Assembly: GCA_019915135.1 (NCBI GenBank)
Contig: JAHLMK010000014.1
Span: 1,302,001 to 1,366,000, forward strand
Reading direction: 5' to 3'
DNA length: 64,000 nt
Source of the DNA: Strobilurus pachycystidiatus
Lineage: Eukaryota > Basidiomycota > Agaricomycetes > Agaricales > Physalacriaceae
A program made the position numbers and the translations under genes. Shown piece by piece: positions 1 through 10,371 of this stretch. The notes under the pieces are model-generated. The model was not told the DNA's origin and searched no databases. It worked only from the letters and a program-made list of their open reading frames with translations. Positions within the stretch are counted from its first letter, which is position 1. The number at the start of each line of letters is the position of its first letter.

Positions 1-77
1 CTAGAGGCGTTCCGGACCTTTCTTCGCGGATACTTAATGCATAGTATCCGACTTGATAACACACTGTGTGGTCTGCC

Positions 78-2431
78 ATGCTTTATCTGCTTGCTCTTAT
101 CGTCGCTCTTACTCTTCACTTGATCTACAGACGCTGGACTCGCGTCTCTATTGCACACCTCAGAGGTCCCAAATCGACTTCGTTCGCGTATGGTATGTGA
201 TGCGTCTAATGATCGGCACAGAGATGGAACTTACTGAACGATGATCAGGAACTTTCAAGGAGCTTCTTCAAAGCGAAGCAGCCGAGGTGGGGGCTTCTTC
301 CTCCCTCCGTCGATCTCAACACTGATCGAGTATCTCCAACACCAACAGCGCGACAGAGAGTGGCAGGCCCTTTACGGAGATGTCATTCGCGTTCGCGCGC
401 CGTTTGGTGTAAGAGGTTCATGCATACTCATGCACTATAAGATTTGATTTGCCCGTTTCCCCATCAAAAGGAAGACCGTCTGCTTGTGGCGGACCCCAAG
501 GCCATGCAGCACGTCTTCCAGTCCCCGGGCTACACTTTCGCAAAGCCGCCTGCGCGCGCAGCCATATCGCGGCTTCTCTTTGGTCCAGGATTGTCCAATG
601 CCGAAGGTATGTTCTGTCTCGCATAGCCGCGTTTCTCCATTGACTGTTCGCACAGGTGCTGAACACGCTCGCCACCGCAAGATCCTCCAGCCAGCGTTCG
701 GAAGCACAGCCGCGAAGGAGCTCGTACCTGTGTTTTTCTCGCACGTAGGAAAGGTGCGTGACGGGACTATCGTTTACGCGCTGTGGACCCACAAAGGGTT
801 TTATGTGTACAGATGACTTCAAGATGGCGAGATTTGATCGGTAGTGTTGAGGGGTCGGCCGTAATCAACATTCAGGCCTGGTTCACCAGAGCGACGCTGG
901 ATGTTATCGGCGATGGTGTGTCTTTTCCGAATCACTTGGATTGTTAGCGGTCTGATGATGGGCACACAGTCGCTTTCGATTATCGATTCGGGGCGTTGGA
1001 CGAGGCGGAGAACGAACTCACGCTGGCATATAGCAACATGATGTGAGCTAGATCACACAATCCGGCGTGACAGACAAATCCAACTCATGCGCGTAGATTT
1101 GACACATTCGGTACACCAAAGGACGGCGATATCCTTTCCCTCAGTATCATGGACTCTCTGCCTCGTCCCATTTCCCGATTTCTGATGCGTAATATCCCTT
1201 CTCCGCGGTTTCATCATGGCCATCGCGTCAAGACGTTATCGAGCGCTGCCATGAAGAAACTCGCAGATGAAAAGAACAACTCGATCCTGCAGTCTGCAAA
1301 GTCAAAGAAGGACATCATGTCCCTTCTCGGTAAGCTATCATGAGCCCACCTCGAGCATCGTGCATGAGCAACTCACGAAAATACAGTCAGAGCTGTCGCG
1401 TCATCTGATCCCAAGATGAGCCTCTCTGAAGAGGAAATGCACGCACAGATGAAGTACGTATGCGTCCTCGCTGCATACTTGAAGGCGCCACCATCTCATC
1501 TCTACGTTGATACAGCACCCTCGTTCTAGCAGCACATGAGACGACATCAAATAGCCTCTCCTGGATGTTCTATGAACTTTCCCGACGCCCTGAAATCCAA
1601 AGCAGACTTCGGGATGAGATCATCAAGACTTCTTTGGCCGTCCGTACCCGCGGTGACGCTGAGTTCAACACGACGGACTTCGATGGTATGCCCTACTTGA
1701 CTGCTGTGCTCAAGGTGACATGTCAACTTCTTAATCAATGACGAGTGACGGAACTCAACAATGTCATAGGAGTCTTTACGATGTTACCCTCCGGTATACA
1801 ACCAGTTCAGGGTTGCCCAGCAGGACGATGTGATTCCGCTTCAATATCCTATCACCACGTCGAAAGGCAATGTCATTGACCAGGTTCCCATTCCCAAGGG
1901 TCTGTACGTTATTGGGTCAAGTGCGCTCTATAACAGGTTCGTTCAAGTTTCTTCGGGCTATTTGCTTGTGTATTGATATGTCTACCGGATCTTCAGAAAC
2001 AAGGATATCTTTGGAAAGGACGCGGAAGAGTACAACCCCAATCGATGGCTGGATGGTACAGTGAAGCCTGGCGTGTCTTTGGGGATGTATGCGAACCTGT
2101 AAGAATCATAGTGTCAATTGCCTATCCCTCTCACTTCTCGATTAGATTCAGCTTCGGCGGTGGCACTCGATCGTGCATCGGTTGGCGATTTGCGTAGGTG
2201 TCATACTGTTAGTGTTTGTGTCTGGACTAACAAGCAGCCATCAGTGTATATGAAATGCAAACGTTCATGGTCGAACTGCTTCGTTCGTTCGAATTTACAC
2301 TTCCGGCTCAATCTGTTGAACGCATCAGACGGGAGGCATGCTTTGTGATGACACCGACTGTCATAGGAGAAGTTGACAAAGGCGCTCAGTTACCGTTACA
2401 AATCAAACTGGCCAACGTAGATTCACACTAA
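78..2431 (+). CDS. Cytochrome P450 monooxygenase (multi-exon, complete)
   Basis: A complete microsomal-type P450 with many introns of about 50 bases. It starts at the ATG at 78, which opens a hydrophobic N-terminal anchor (MLYLLALIVALTLHLIYRRW) that would hold it in the ER. The I-helix motif AAHETTSNSLSW spans an intron near 1515-1560. The ExxR-region helix is ELSRRPEIQSRLRDE, and further downstream are ESLRCYPPVYNQFRV and the PERF-like NPNRW. The heme-binding loop FSFGGGTRSCIGWRFA at about 2147-2195 carries the cysteine ligand. The stop is TAA at 2429-2431. Family knowledge: such enzymes oxidise lipophilic substrates with a P450 reductase partner; the substrate cannot be told from sequence. 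The CYP family was not assigned. It is not a close relative of the two CYP53-like genes further along. Only 77 bases of upstream sequence lie in the window. Confidence 0.9.
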
Positions 2432-3326
2432 GTCAGTAGTACAACTTTCAGTATGTTGCTAGTCAGTGACTCAGTGTGTCTATGACGAAGTCCGTCGAGA
2501 AGCGATAGTTTCCTTCTAAACGCATTCTCGGGCTTCACTGAACTCTCAGTTGGGAACATGCTCGAAGGAACGCCATCCCATGGCATCTCTCCCTCCCATT
2601 GCCAACCCACTCCGAGGCTGAGATCTTCGTTGCAGGGACTCGGTGGAACGTCCCGGTCTCACAGAGAGGTACCTCAAGCCAAAGCCGTAGCTGTAGTGCG
2701 TACGTGACAAAGTTTTTGGCGTCGCACGGATATGGTCTGAAGACGAAAGATATGAACGGTCTGGAAGAACCAGTACAAAGCTCGGTCCGACATCCCGACG
2801 TGCTTGTTTCGGCTTGAGCCGGCAAGTGCCTTAATACTGTTCCGTGCGCATTTCTGCTTTGACCAGACTTGTATGTGCTGCAAACTGGGAATCCGCAGCC
2901 GCTGGAAGCAGAGCTGTACCTCATGTCCATACATCAATATTTTGATGAAAACGCTGCATTATGTCCATAACCTTTCTGTCCGATTTCTGGACCATTGACA
3001 TCCGAGTCCGCACCTGGCCCAGCTTTCCATCGATCTTCCCCCGACTCAAAAATCGTGGAAATCAACGCCGTAACCATCTCGCGATGGAGCCGGTATTGCG
3101 CGATAGTCAGCACATTGTTCAGGTCCGCCCTAACAATGACATCTCTTTGTCCTTCGATCAAAGCGCGGACAAAGCGACAGCTCTTCGACCATCCTGGATG
3201 ACTTAAATGTCACCACAGACTGGTAGGACGCTCTTCAGGCCCGTTTATACTGCTTTCTCGTCGTTTCGTGAGTCCTCGCGCTACAGAACGCACGTTCTTC
3301 TCATTCTCGCCTCATCACAGGCTATA
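2432..3326. other. Intergenic, no gene recognised
   Basis: Short open frames exist on both strands but none shows a family motif, a credible exon chain or a hydrophobic signal. The stretch contains the 3' flank of the P450 and the 5' flank of the F-box gene. The in-frame ATG at 3207 would add 40 residues to the F-box protein that have no match in its paralogue at 14673-16247. Confidence 0.6.
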
Positions 3327-4916
3327 ATGCAATCACCCTTCGCACCGTGGCTCGGCAAGACTGTCGCTTTTGACGGAACAAAGGAGTCTTTCACGATGAA
3401 GGACGCTCTGCACGCCTACGTTCCCTCCATGGACGACAAACTTCGCGAGCGCTACTCCGAGCTCCTCAGGTACAAAGCCATAGTGTATCGCATGGAAGAC
3501 CAGTACAAGGCTGACCTCGCCTACCGGAATGCCCACGTCGCCATCTTCCCCCCTGTTCACCTCCTTCCTAGAGAGGTGTTGTCTGTTATCTTCACCTTCG
3601 CCGTCGGTCATCCGACCACACGGATGACCACACCCAAACTCTCCTCCGACTTATGCATAGCTCCTTGGAACCTGACGGCAGTTTGTCAATATTGGAGAGA
3701 GGTGGCCCTTGCCATGCCATGGCTTTGGTCTTCTTTTGTTGTCCACGAATCCTCTTCGGGCCCGTACCTTAGGACTGCACGGTCGGAGATTCAGCAGTAT
3801 CTCAAGCTGTCGCAGAACGAGATGTTGTCCTTCATTGCCCACCTTCGCATCCACAGCGAAGCAGCTATCAGTCCAATTTCTGATCTCATTGCCTCCTCCC
3901 ATCGTTGGAAGCAGGTAACACTTGTATTCAAAATGTACGGATGCGAGAAAACGCTACTATCATCCTTGGCAGCGGGAGGCTTGGACAATCTCGAGGCTTT
4001 GACCCTCTGCGGGAGGTATTGCATCGAGGATGCGCTTGAAATGTTTTCTAGGGCACCAAAGCTAGTCAATCTTACCTTAACCTTGGGCATGGCCCACCGC
4101 CCCAGCCGCATACCCCGCTCCTTCGATCCCGCCAGGCTGACCTTTCCATTCGCGCAGTTGACTTATCTCAAGCTAATACATCGCAGACCCAGGCTTACGG
4201 CCCGCATCAAACCCCTTGTGGTGGAAATCATTAGATGCTGCCTCAACCTGCGCACCTTGATCCAGCAAGGCCTGGTGGATGAGCAATTTACGCCTCCGCC
4301 GAGCGTGCCTATGTCGCCACGCACTCGTACAAAAATTTGCCACCTCGATGTCAAGTTCCTCTCCACTCTCGATGAACTCATTTGTCCAAATCTCAAATCA
4401 TTATCCATCCCCTCCATCACATCGGCGTCATTGTTTCTCGACTTCCTACGTCTTTCTCAATCTGCCCAACTTCGCACCCTCGAAGTGCAGATACCTCCGA
4501 CACGGATGTTCTCCACAGTTCACTATGTGTTCCGGGATTCCTCCCTCAGCATGATCGAGAACCTCTCGGTTCTGACTGAAGATGCCTACACCACTGGCGT
4601 CATTCACCAAATTGTCTCTAGCCCTGATATATTTCCGAGGTTGCGCTCTTTGACGGTCAAGGTTGATTGGAAAAGTGTACCGAAGGACTCGGGCCTGGAT
4701 CTCAATCCGTTGATCCTGGTTCTGCAACCGAGGATTGGAAAGGGATTGGAGCGGGTCTGTGTAGAACTCTTTGCTTCAGAGGGCGTGAGCGTTGATTGGG
4801 CTTGTGTGGCACGCGTGAGGGACGCGTGCGAAACGGCGTCAACAAGGGTTTTGCATTTTGATCTGAGCACTAAGGGACTCGAGATGGAGTCACTAGGAGC
4901 ATGGACTTGGTTGTAA
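3327..4916 (+). CDS. F-box-like / leucine-rich protein (copy 1)
   Basis: Single-exon F-box-type protein of 529 residues. The start at 3327 (MQSPFAPWLGKTVAFDGT) is preferred over the in-frame ATG at 3207 because the paralogue at 14673-16247 begins with the aligned MESPFAPWLGTTIAFDGT. A short helical region is followed by the F-box core: HLLPREVLSVIF, then APWNLTAVCQYWREVALAMPWLW at about 3660-3730. The rest consists of irregular leucine-rich repeats. Family knowledge: F-box proteins bring substrates to SCF ubiquitin ligases through Skp1 and use the LRR part as receptor. Agaricomycetes carry hundreds of such genes, mostly without known substrates. No membrane segment is visible. The function of this copy is inferred from the motif only. 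Confidence 0.88.
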   Translation: MQSPFAPWLGKTVAFDGTKESFTMKDALHAYVPSMDDKLRERYSELLRYKAIVYRMEDQYKADLAYRNAHVAIFPPVHLLPREVLSVIFTFAVGHPTTRMTTPKLSSDLCIAPWNLTAVCQYWREVALAMPWLWSSFVVHESSSGPYLRTARSEIQQYLKLSQNEMLSFIAHLRIHSEAAISPISDLIASSHRWKQVTLVFKMYGCEKTLLSSLAAGGLDNLEALTLCGRYCIEDALEMFSRAPKLVNLTLTLGMAHRPSRIPRSFDPARLTFPFAQLTYLKLIHRRPRLTARIKPLVVEIIRCCLNLRTLIQQGLVDEQFTPPPSVPMSPRTRTKICHLDVKFLSTLDELICPNLKSLSIPSITSASLFLDFLRLSQSAQLRTLEVQIPPTRMFSTVHYVFRDSSLSMIENLSVLTEDAYTTGVIHQIVSSPDIFPRLRSLTVKVDWKSVPKDSGLDLNPLILVLQPRIGKGLERVCVELFASEGVSVDWACVARVRDACETASTRVLHFDLSTKGLEMESLGAWTWL

Positions 4917-5197
4917 TATGTCTTCAATTCTATGCCTGCAATTATGTCTATATGTACCTCGTCTTATGTCAATTTGAGTTTGTGTTGCCCTCAAGGATAT
5001 TTGAGCATGCAATTGCGGTGAATCGGACTCAACCGAGTCGTGGTCCATATCAGACATCTGAGGCTCGTCGCTTTAGCTTCACGTCACCGTTCGATGGACA
5101 ACAGTTCTGCAGGACACGATTAGACGAGTTCCACTTTGGTGTGCAATTTCAGTAGACTAGTTTTAGATTGCGGACGAATCCGTTTTCAGAAAAGAGT

Positions 5198-6497
5198 TCA
5201 TTGCAAGCACTGCAAAAACGTCAGAAGCTTGAAAAATACTAGATCTGTTGGCACCGCTTACCTGGTAATAATAGGGAGGCGAAACGGCCGTACAAGTGTA
5301 CCCAGAAACGCAAGTCGTCGGGCCCGTCCAGCCAGTTCCTTGCAATCAAGTTAGTACATAACTCAAGCGCCGAATGTCAGTACCTCGCACCTCCACATTG
5401 TCCGTACGCTGTCTGAGCAGCGCCGGAAGACGACGAAGTAGTGCTAGGCGGGCTGGACGACGTGGTGGTAGCCGATGTCGTTGAAGTAGGACCAGTCGAA
5501 GTGGTAGAGACAGCGGGGTCGTCGGTCCTCCTGCATCCAGAAATGGCCGTCAGCGCCGTCGGGCACGAGACTTTCTGGAACGAAACAGTCGGGTTATCTG
5601 CGCCTTCGAACCAATCTACAGAAATGACAAGTCAATGAGGATACAAGTATGGGAAGAGATGGGACCCCGAGACGTACCGAATCGGAAGTCACATCCCTGT
5701 TGAACGAGAGTTGGGAGTTGAGCACATTGATCGATAGAGGAAACGCCGCCGTAGGTTGCGCCCTGTGGGGCGATCAAGAGGTCAATATGCTGTTCAGAGG
5801 GGATGTGAGGGGTCGTACGCCATTCCAACTCCCGTACTGAGCTGGACACCCAGTAGTAAAAGCTCCTTCCCCTCCACCAGGGATAAGGATGTCGAACTGG
5901 TTGGAGCCGAGGTCGCCTCCGGTGTTCGTGGATTGGACGATCTAGCATGGGTACGAGTCATCAGAGTTCAACCAGACGTAAAGTAGTCAGGAACTGACCA
6001 TCTTCTTCCCACTAGTGGCCAACGACGTGCTCGTGAACGTCAGTTCATAGCACGAACAACACCAGGTAGCCTCTGTTCCGCCAGCGATGTTTGTCGCAGC
6101 GAAGCCATAAGCGAGAGTATCGCTGACTGCCCAAGGGGAGTTGTCAGCGCAGGTGAAGGAGGTGCCTCCACTAGTACACCCAGACACTGCGTTTGTGTCG
6201 GTTATGACATTTTGGTTCTTGTCGCACGTAAGAACTGGTTCGTTCACGGATGCCTGAGATACACAGTCCTGTAAGTACAAATATATAGGTGTTGGTAAGA
6301 TGTGTGAAGCGCACCTTTCCGCTCCATGCACAGGAGGGTTTACAGCAGTCCCTAAGAGGCACACCATTTGAGATTTAAATCGTCATGTCTGCAGAACACG
6401 TATGAACGTACCAGTACCGCGTAGTCACCCCTGTGGATTGCGCGTACGCGCCCAGAGTGAAGACCGAGGCGATGACAAGGGCAGAACGAATGGGCAT
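5198..6497 (-). CDS. Glycoside hydrolase family 45 endoglucanase with C-terminal CBM1
   Basis: Secreted endo-beta-1,4-glucanase, complete. The start at 6497 gives the signal peptide [20 protein letters not shown]. The GH45 hallmark [14 protein letters not shown] follows and contains the first catalytic Asp. Next come [14 protein letters not shown] and [16 protein letters not shown], which contains the second catalytic Asp. The core closes with [12 protein letters not shown] Ser/Thr/Pro linker (about 5430-5530) leads to a cellulose-binding CBM1 with [18 protein letters not shown] and aromatic YYY residues. The last exon is tiny: splicing from PPYYYQ at about 5250 to 5209 yields C-L-Q-stop, restoring the usual CBM1 ending QCL. 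Reading through that intron would instead give an atypical tail. Family knowledge: GH45 is an inverting enzyme acting on amorphous cellulose outside the cell. The gene has at least six introns and points to plant-litter or wood decay. Confidence 0.93.
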
Positions 6498-7623
6498 TGT
6501 GATTCATTGCTGGTGATCTATGGGCAGGTAATTTATATGTTTACAGAATGATATATCGTAGGGCGCTCGGAAGATTGGAGGTGATTTGAGGGAGGATGTC
6601 GGGGCACCTGAGCAATGCTCTTCGGATAATTCTTGGATGAGATAAATCAACGCAAGTGCCGGGCGAGACCTCGTACGCAGATGACATTCCTATTTCGACG
6701 GAGATGTACGCCTTAGTTTGGCGCCCAACGTCCTATGTGGGACAAAGAGCCCCGACCACTGGGATATCGACGCGGCGGTCCATACGTGTGAGGTGATAGC
6801 AAAATAACAAGGGCTACAAAGCGAAGAGCGACCAGCGGAACCGGAAGCGTCAGGGGAGAAGGAGGCATCTGGGGTCGGCATGATGAGTATAAGAGCAGTA
6901 TAAGAAAGGAATGAAGGAAGTGTACTATTTATATCTTCATAGGATGGCGCCTTGACCTCGGACTATCATCTTAGTCTCATTTTCGCTCGATGACATCCCA
7001 GCCCCGCAGCTCTCCCAGGTGACGGGTCTGATAGCAGTTGAGGAGGAGAAAGAAGCAATCTGCAGACACTGGAAAAATGGAAAACGCAGCGATACAATCA
7101 AGTTCCTCTGTCCATGCCCATTTCCCTACATGTTGCGCAGACTCCAGAGGCATCCAGAAGTCTCCTAGACGCAAAATCAATGCATGGGCAAAAAGTCAAC
7201 GACTTCCGCGTTGCTCGAAGCTTTGAGTTTGCACATTTCCGCGCCAGGTGATAATTGACCGCGTCTAGTAGCTATATTTCTGAATTCAGACGCGCAGTGC
7301 CGACCTCCCATTAGTGCCTGAATACAATCCTCCGCACTCGAATGGATTACTGGGTTCCCCGTGGACCATCAGTGTAATTGGTGAGCGAATTGACAACACA
7401 GGCAGTATGGTCGAACGAGAGTATACGCGTAGGCGGCTTCCCACTGGTGGGTGATACTCTGAGCAAGCTGGTTGCGTGCTGCACCGGGAACTCGTTCCTT
7501 TGAGCAGCATCTGTCAAAGAGTTGTTGAACAGCAAGTATGAGAGGCTTCGTCGGTCGTGAATATCAATCACGCGAAGTGAGTGAAGTAACAAGCAGATGC
7601 ATTAGATAAGAAAACATATACAG
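6498..7623. other. Intergenic between GH45 and HCNGP-like gene
   Basis: Promoter side of the GH45 gene (6498 onward) and 3' flank of the HCNGP-like gene. Open frames are short, lack family motifs and do not join into a convincing exon chain. No repeat or RNA gene was recognised. Confidence 0.55.
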
Positions 7624-8688
7624 TCACCCCCAACGCGTCTTTTGACGACCGTAATGATGACTGCCGTACGGATTGTACCGCTTATCCTTATCTTTCTCTT
7701 TATCCTTCTCTTTCGGCTTCGAACTCGTAAAATCAATTTGCGACCGCTGCGTCTTTGACGACGCCTGCTGTTCGGATCGAGCCTTTTGCACTTCGGCTTC
7801 CAGTGTCCGAGTCGCAGACAAGTATAGAGCAGAACATGGAAAAAGACGCATGATGGTATTAACGCACAGTCCCACCCGACCAGACAAGAAAGCGCACCAA
7901 TTTTGTCCGCGTACCAATCCAGGTGGAGGTCCGTGGGGTCCCAGAGGTCTTTGGGAAAATTGGTCGCGCGTTCGTCGACGTCGACAAACTCGACGAGTTT
8001 GGTGTAGAGATGGGGATTGCGGAATGAGCGGTTGGACATGAGAGAGTCGTTGAAGTGCCGCGGGTTGCTAGGGTCGTTTTTGAGGGTGTGGAATTGGGCT
8101 AGTTTTGCCTATGGAAGTGATTAATCATGGGGCGGGCACGAAAGACGAGATCCGGACCTCGATGGCGGGGTCGCAGCGCCCAGTGGGAGGCGGAGGGATG
8201 CCCCAGTCGTCCAGGCCGGGTATAGGCAGTGGTCTGAGCATCTCGCGAATTTGCGATACCTCGTCCTCTACAGCAGGCGGGGGCGGTGGAGCGCTGCTCG
8301 ACGACGCTACGGGCGGCTCCTCGGCAACGATGTCGCCCGAGACGTGGGCGCGTGTGTTATGGCTCTTCCGCGGTGGCCGCTTGATTATGACTTGCGTTTT
8401 CAGGTTGCGGGCTGCTGCAGTGTTAGCCTGAGATGACGATGAACACGAGGGCGAGACGCACGTTCTGAATGGGTGGCGCTCGTCTTCAGTGATGTATCCT
8501 AGCCGAAGGAGAAAAGAGAGCCAGCGACGAGGGAAACAGCAAGGCGGAGGCGGCGATGGGGATTCTCACATTTGTTTTCGCTTGGTGCGCCTGCTCGTCG
8601 TCCGAGTCGTCGTCGTACGCAACAAGACCTGGACATGGTGTTCAGCTTGGCAGCAGCAGCATTGGGCGCGAGGGTGCTCACCGTTCAT
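7624..8688 (-). CDS. HCNGP / SAP30-binding-protein-like transcription or splicing factor
   Basis: Conserved nuclear protein of the HCNGP (SAP30BP) family, about 240 residues. The first coding exon has only 7 bases (ATG AAC G, 8688-8682). It joins to 8628-8570 to read [15 protein letters not shown], the family's acidic N-terminus. A 37-base exon (start [12 protein letters not shown]) and the exon [30 protein letters not shown] follow. The diagnostic core is [13 protein letters not shown], then [14 protein letters not shown] and [19 protein letters not shown]. The C-terminus is Lys/Glu-rich and ends GRQKTRWG. Family knowledge: the animal homologue binds SAP30 and is linked to transcriptional repression and splicing of short introns. 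This is a single-copy housekeeping-type gene among accessory genes. Stop TGA at 7624-7626. Confidence 0.87.
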
Positions 8689-10371
8689 AATCGTGCTCGT
8701 CGTTGTCTGCAGGGATGATGGTGGTTCAGGAAAGACGTTGTCGATCACCAGTCATGGCTTTGCTTTCGACCACGACCATCTGCAGCTTTATGCACCGCCT
8801 ACGCTGCGACTGCCAATGCCCTTGTGCATCGATGACAGCCCGCTCTGTGCCAGAGCTCGCCCGACGTGCTCGTCGTCGGGACAGTGTCCCTCGCCGCCCG
8901 CTGCATGTACATTATTTGTTCACCTCAGGCTGTCAATTTTCCTCCACCCTCCAGCTGCGATTCTGGAGGAGAGCCTGAAACTGCGAAGGCCGCGTACCGC
9001 TACTTTCCCTCTGGACGGGGCAATATGAAATAAAGAAGACCGATACTTCGATTCTGTGCGAACGAACGCGCCAAAATTCGACCTCAGCAGTCCGACTCCC
9101 TGCCAAAGACTGCCTTGTATCATGCATATCTATGTGTATGACGAAGTCGACATTTACCTCGTTGGATGGCGCGTTTGAGGAGCTCCATTTGTTCCTGTCA
9201 ACCTCGTTCTCAATCTTCGGCAGCGTAGTTCGTCTGTACAGAATGTACCACGCGAGGACTCTTGATGAGCGCTGATTAGTGGTATGTATTCGGCCTTCCT
9301 CTAATTGTCGATATATGGATGCTTATCAGAGACTTGAGCTTCAGAGGCAGGATCCCGCTCAAGAATGTTCTGAGTAAAGGACTACTATGTACAACTCAGC
9401 GATACTGGGGATGTGTCCACTCGCGTTGGGTGTATGCCAGGTTAGATGGGCAGGCGCGGCGGTCGGCTGACAATGAAGTATCCACATCATGCACGTATGG
9501 CGACATCCAAGCAGTTTGCAGGTCAGAAACTGTAGGGGCCGTGGCCCTCGGCTGCTGCAGCGCTTGAGCAAAAAATCTACATTCTTACTCGGTGTCTACT
9601 GGTCAGGCTAGATTCAAGAGTGAGTTGATTCGCGATCGTCTGACAGTCTCAGTCAGCTAATATACAACACAAGAGCGCCACAGCGTTTCGTGCAATATCA
9701 CGCGCAATGGTATGATGACCTGATAGTTCGTCTGAGCTTTCCATTGACTTCTCATTGCAGGCGGGAACCAGCGTCGAGTCTGGTCGCTATATCTCTCAGA
9801 GAGTTCGATAGACTAATCTCAAAGAGGCGTGTCGTCTGGTCGAAGAAACCCCCCTTCAGGTTTCAAGCCCTTCTCCTGATTTCCACCGAGATGTCATATT
9901 CAGCCTCATATGTCCATTCCTTGGCATGGCCGTCAGTGTCGCAAGGCACCATTCTTTGAGTCTCGGAGAGGTGCGCACATGTCAATTGTCTCGGGGTGGC
10001 TGCGTGACTGACCAAGGTCGACATGTAGTTGCGCATGATATTGCGGCCACTCTTCGGGTGCATTGACCCTCGTATTACGCGCCGACATAGTCGCAACTGT
10101 CTATGTCTATTCACCGATGCGAGCCCACGTTATGTCTAATGTATTTCAGCGCCAGTGAAACCCTTGCCGCGAAGTTTTGGTGCCAGCAGTCGAGATACTG
10201 GGGCGTCTGCGATACTGCACAGTAACGTAAACACAGAAATCAACCGGGTGGAATAGGCGTTTGGGGGTATATTACGGTCAACCAGTGGCGCTGCCACTAT
10301 CATATCAAAGCGGCAGGCAACATACTCAAGTACCACCTCCTCCGAGTCGAAGTCCTCCATCCTTCATTGAC
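8689..10371. other. Intergenic, no gene recognised
   Basis: About 1.7 kb between the HCNGP-like start and the STAND gene start. Several short frames overlap on both strands, but none shows conserved motifs, a signal peptide or exon continuity. The stretch probably holds the promoters of the two divergent neighbours. A small non-conserved gene cannot be excluded. Confidence 0.5.

Noticed and set aside
3207..3326. 40-residue extension of F-box copy 1
   Set aside because: The paralogue begins at the later Met with aligned sequence.
8489..9028. 179-codon plus-strand frame
   Set aside because: Antisense to the HCNGP-like 5' exons and promoter; low-complexity composition.
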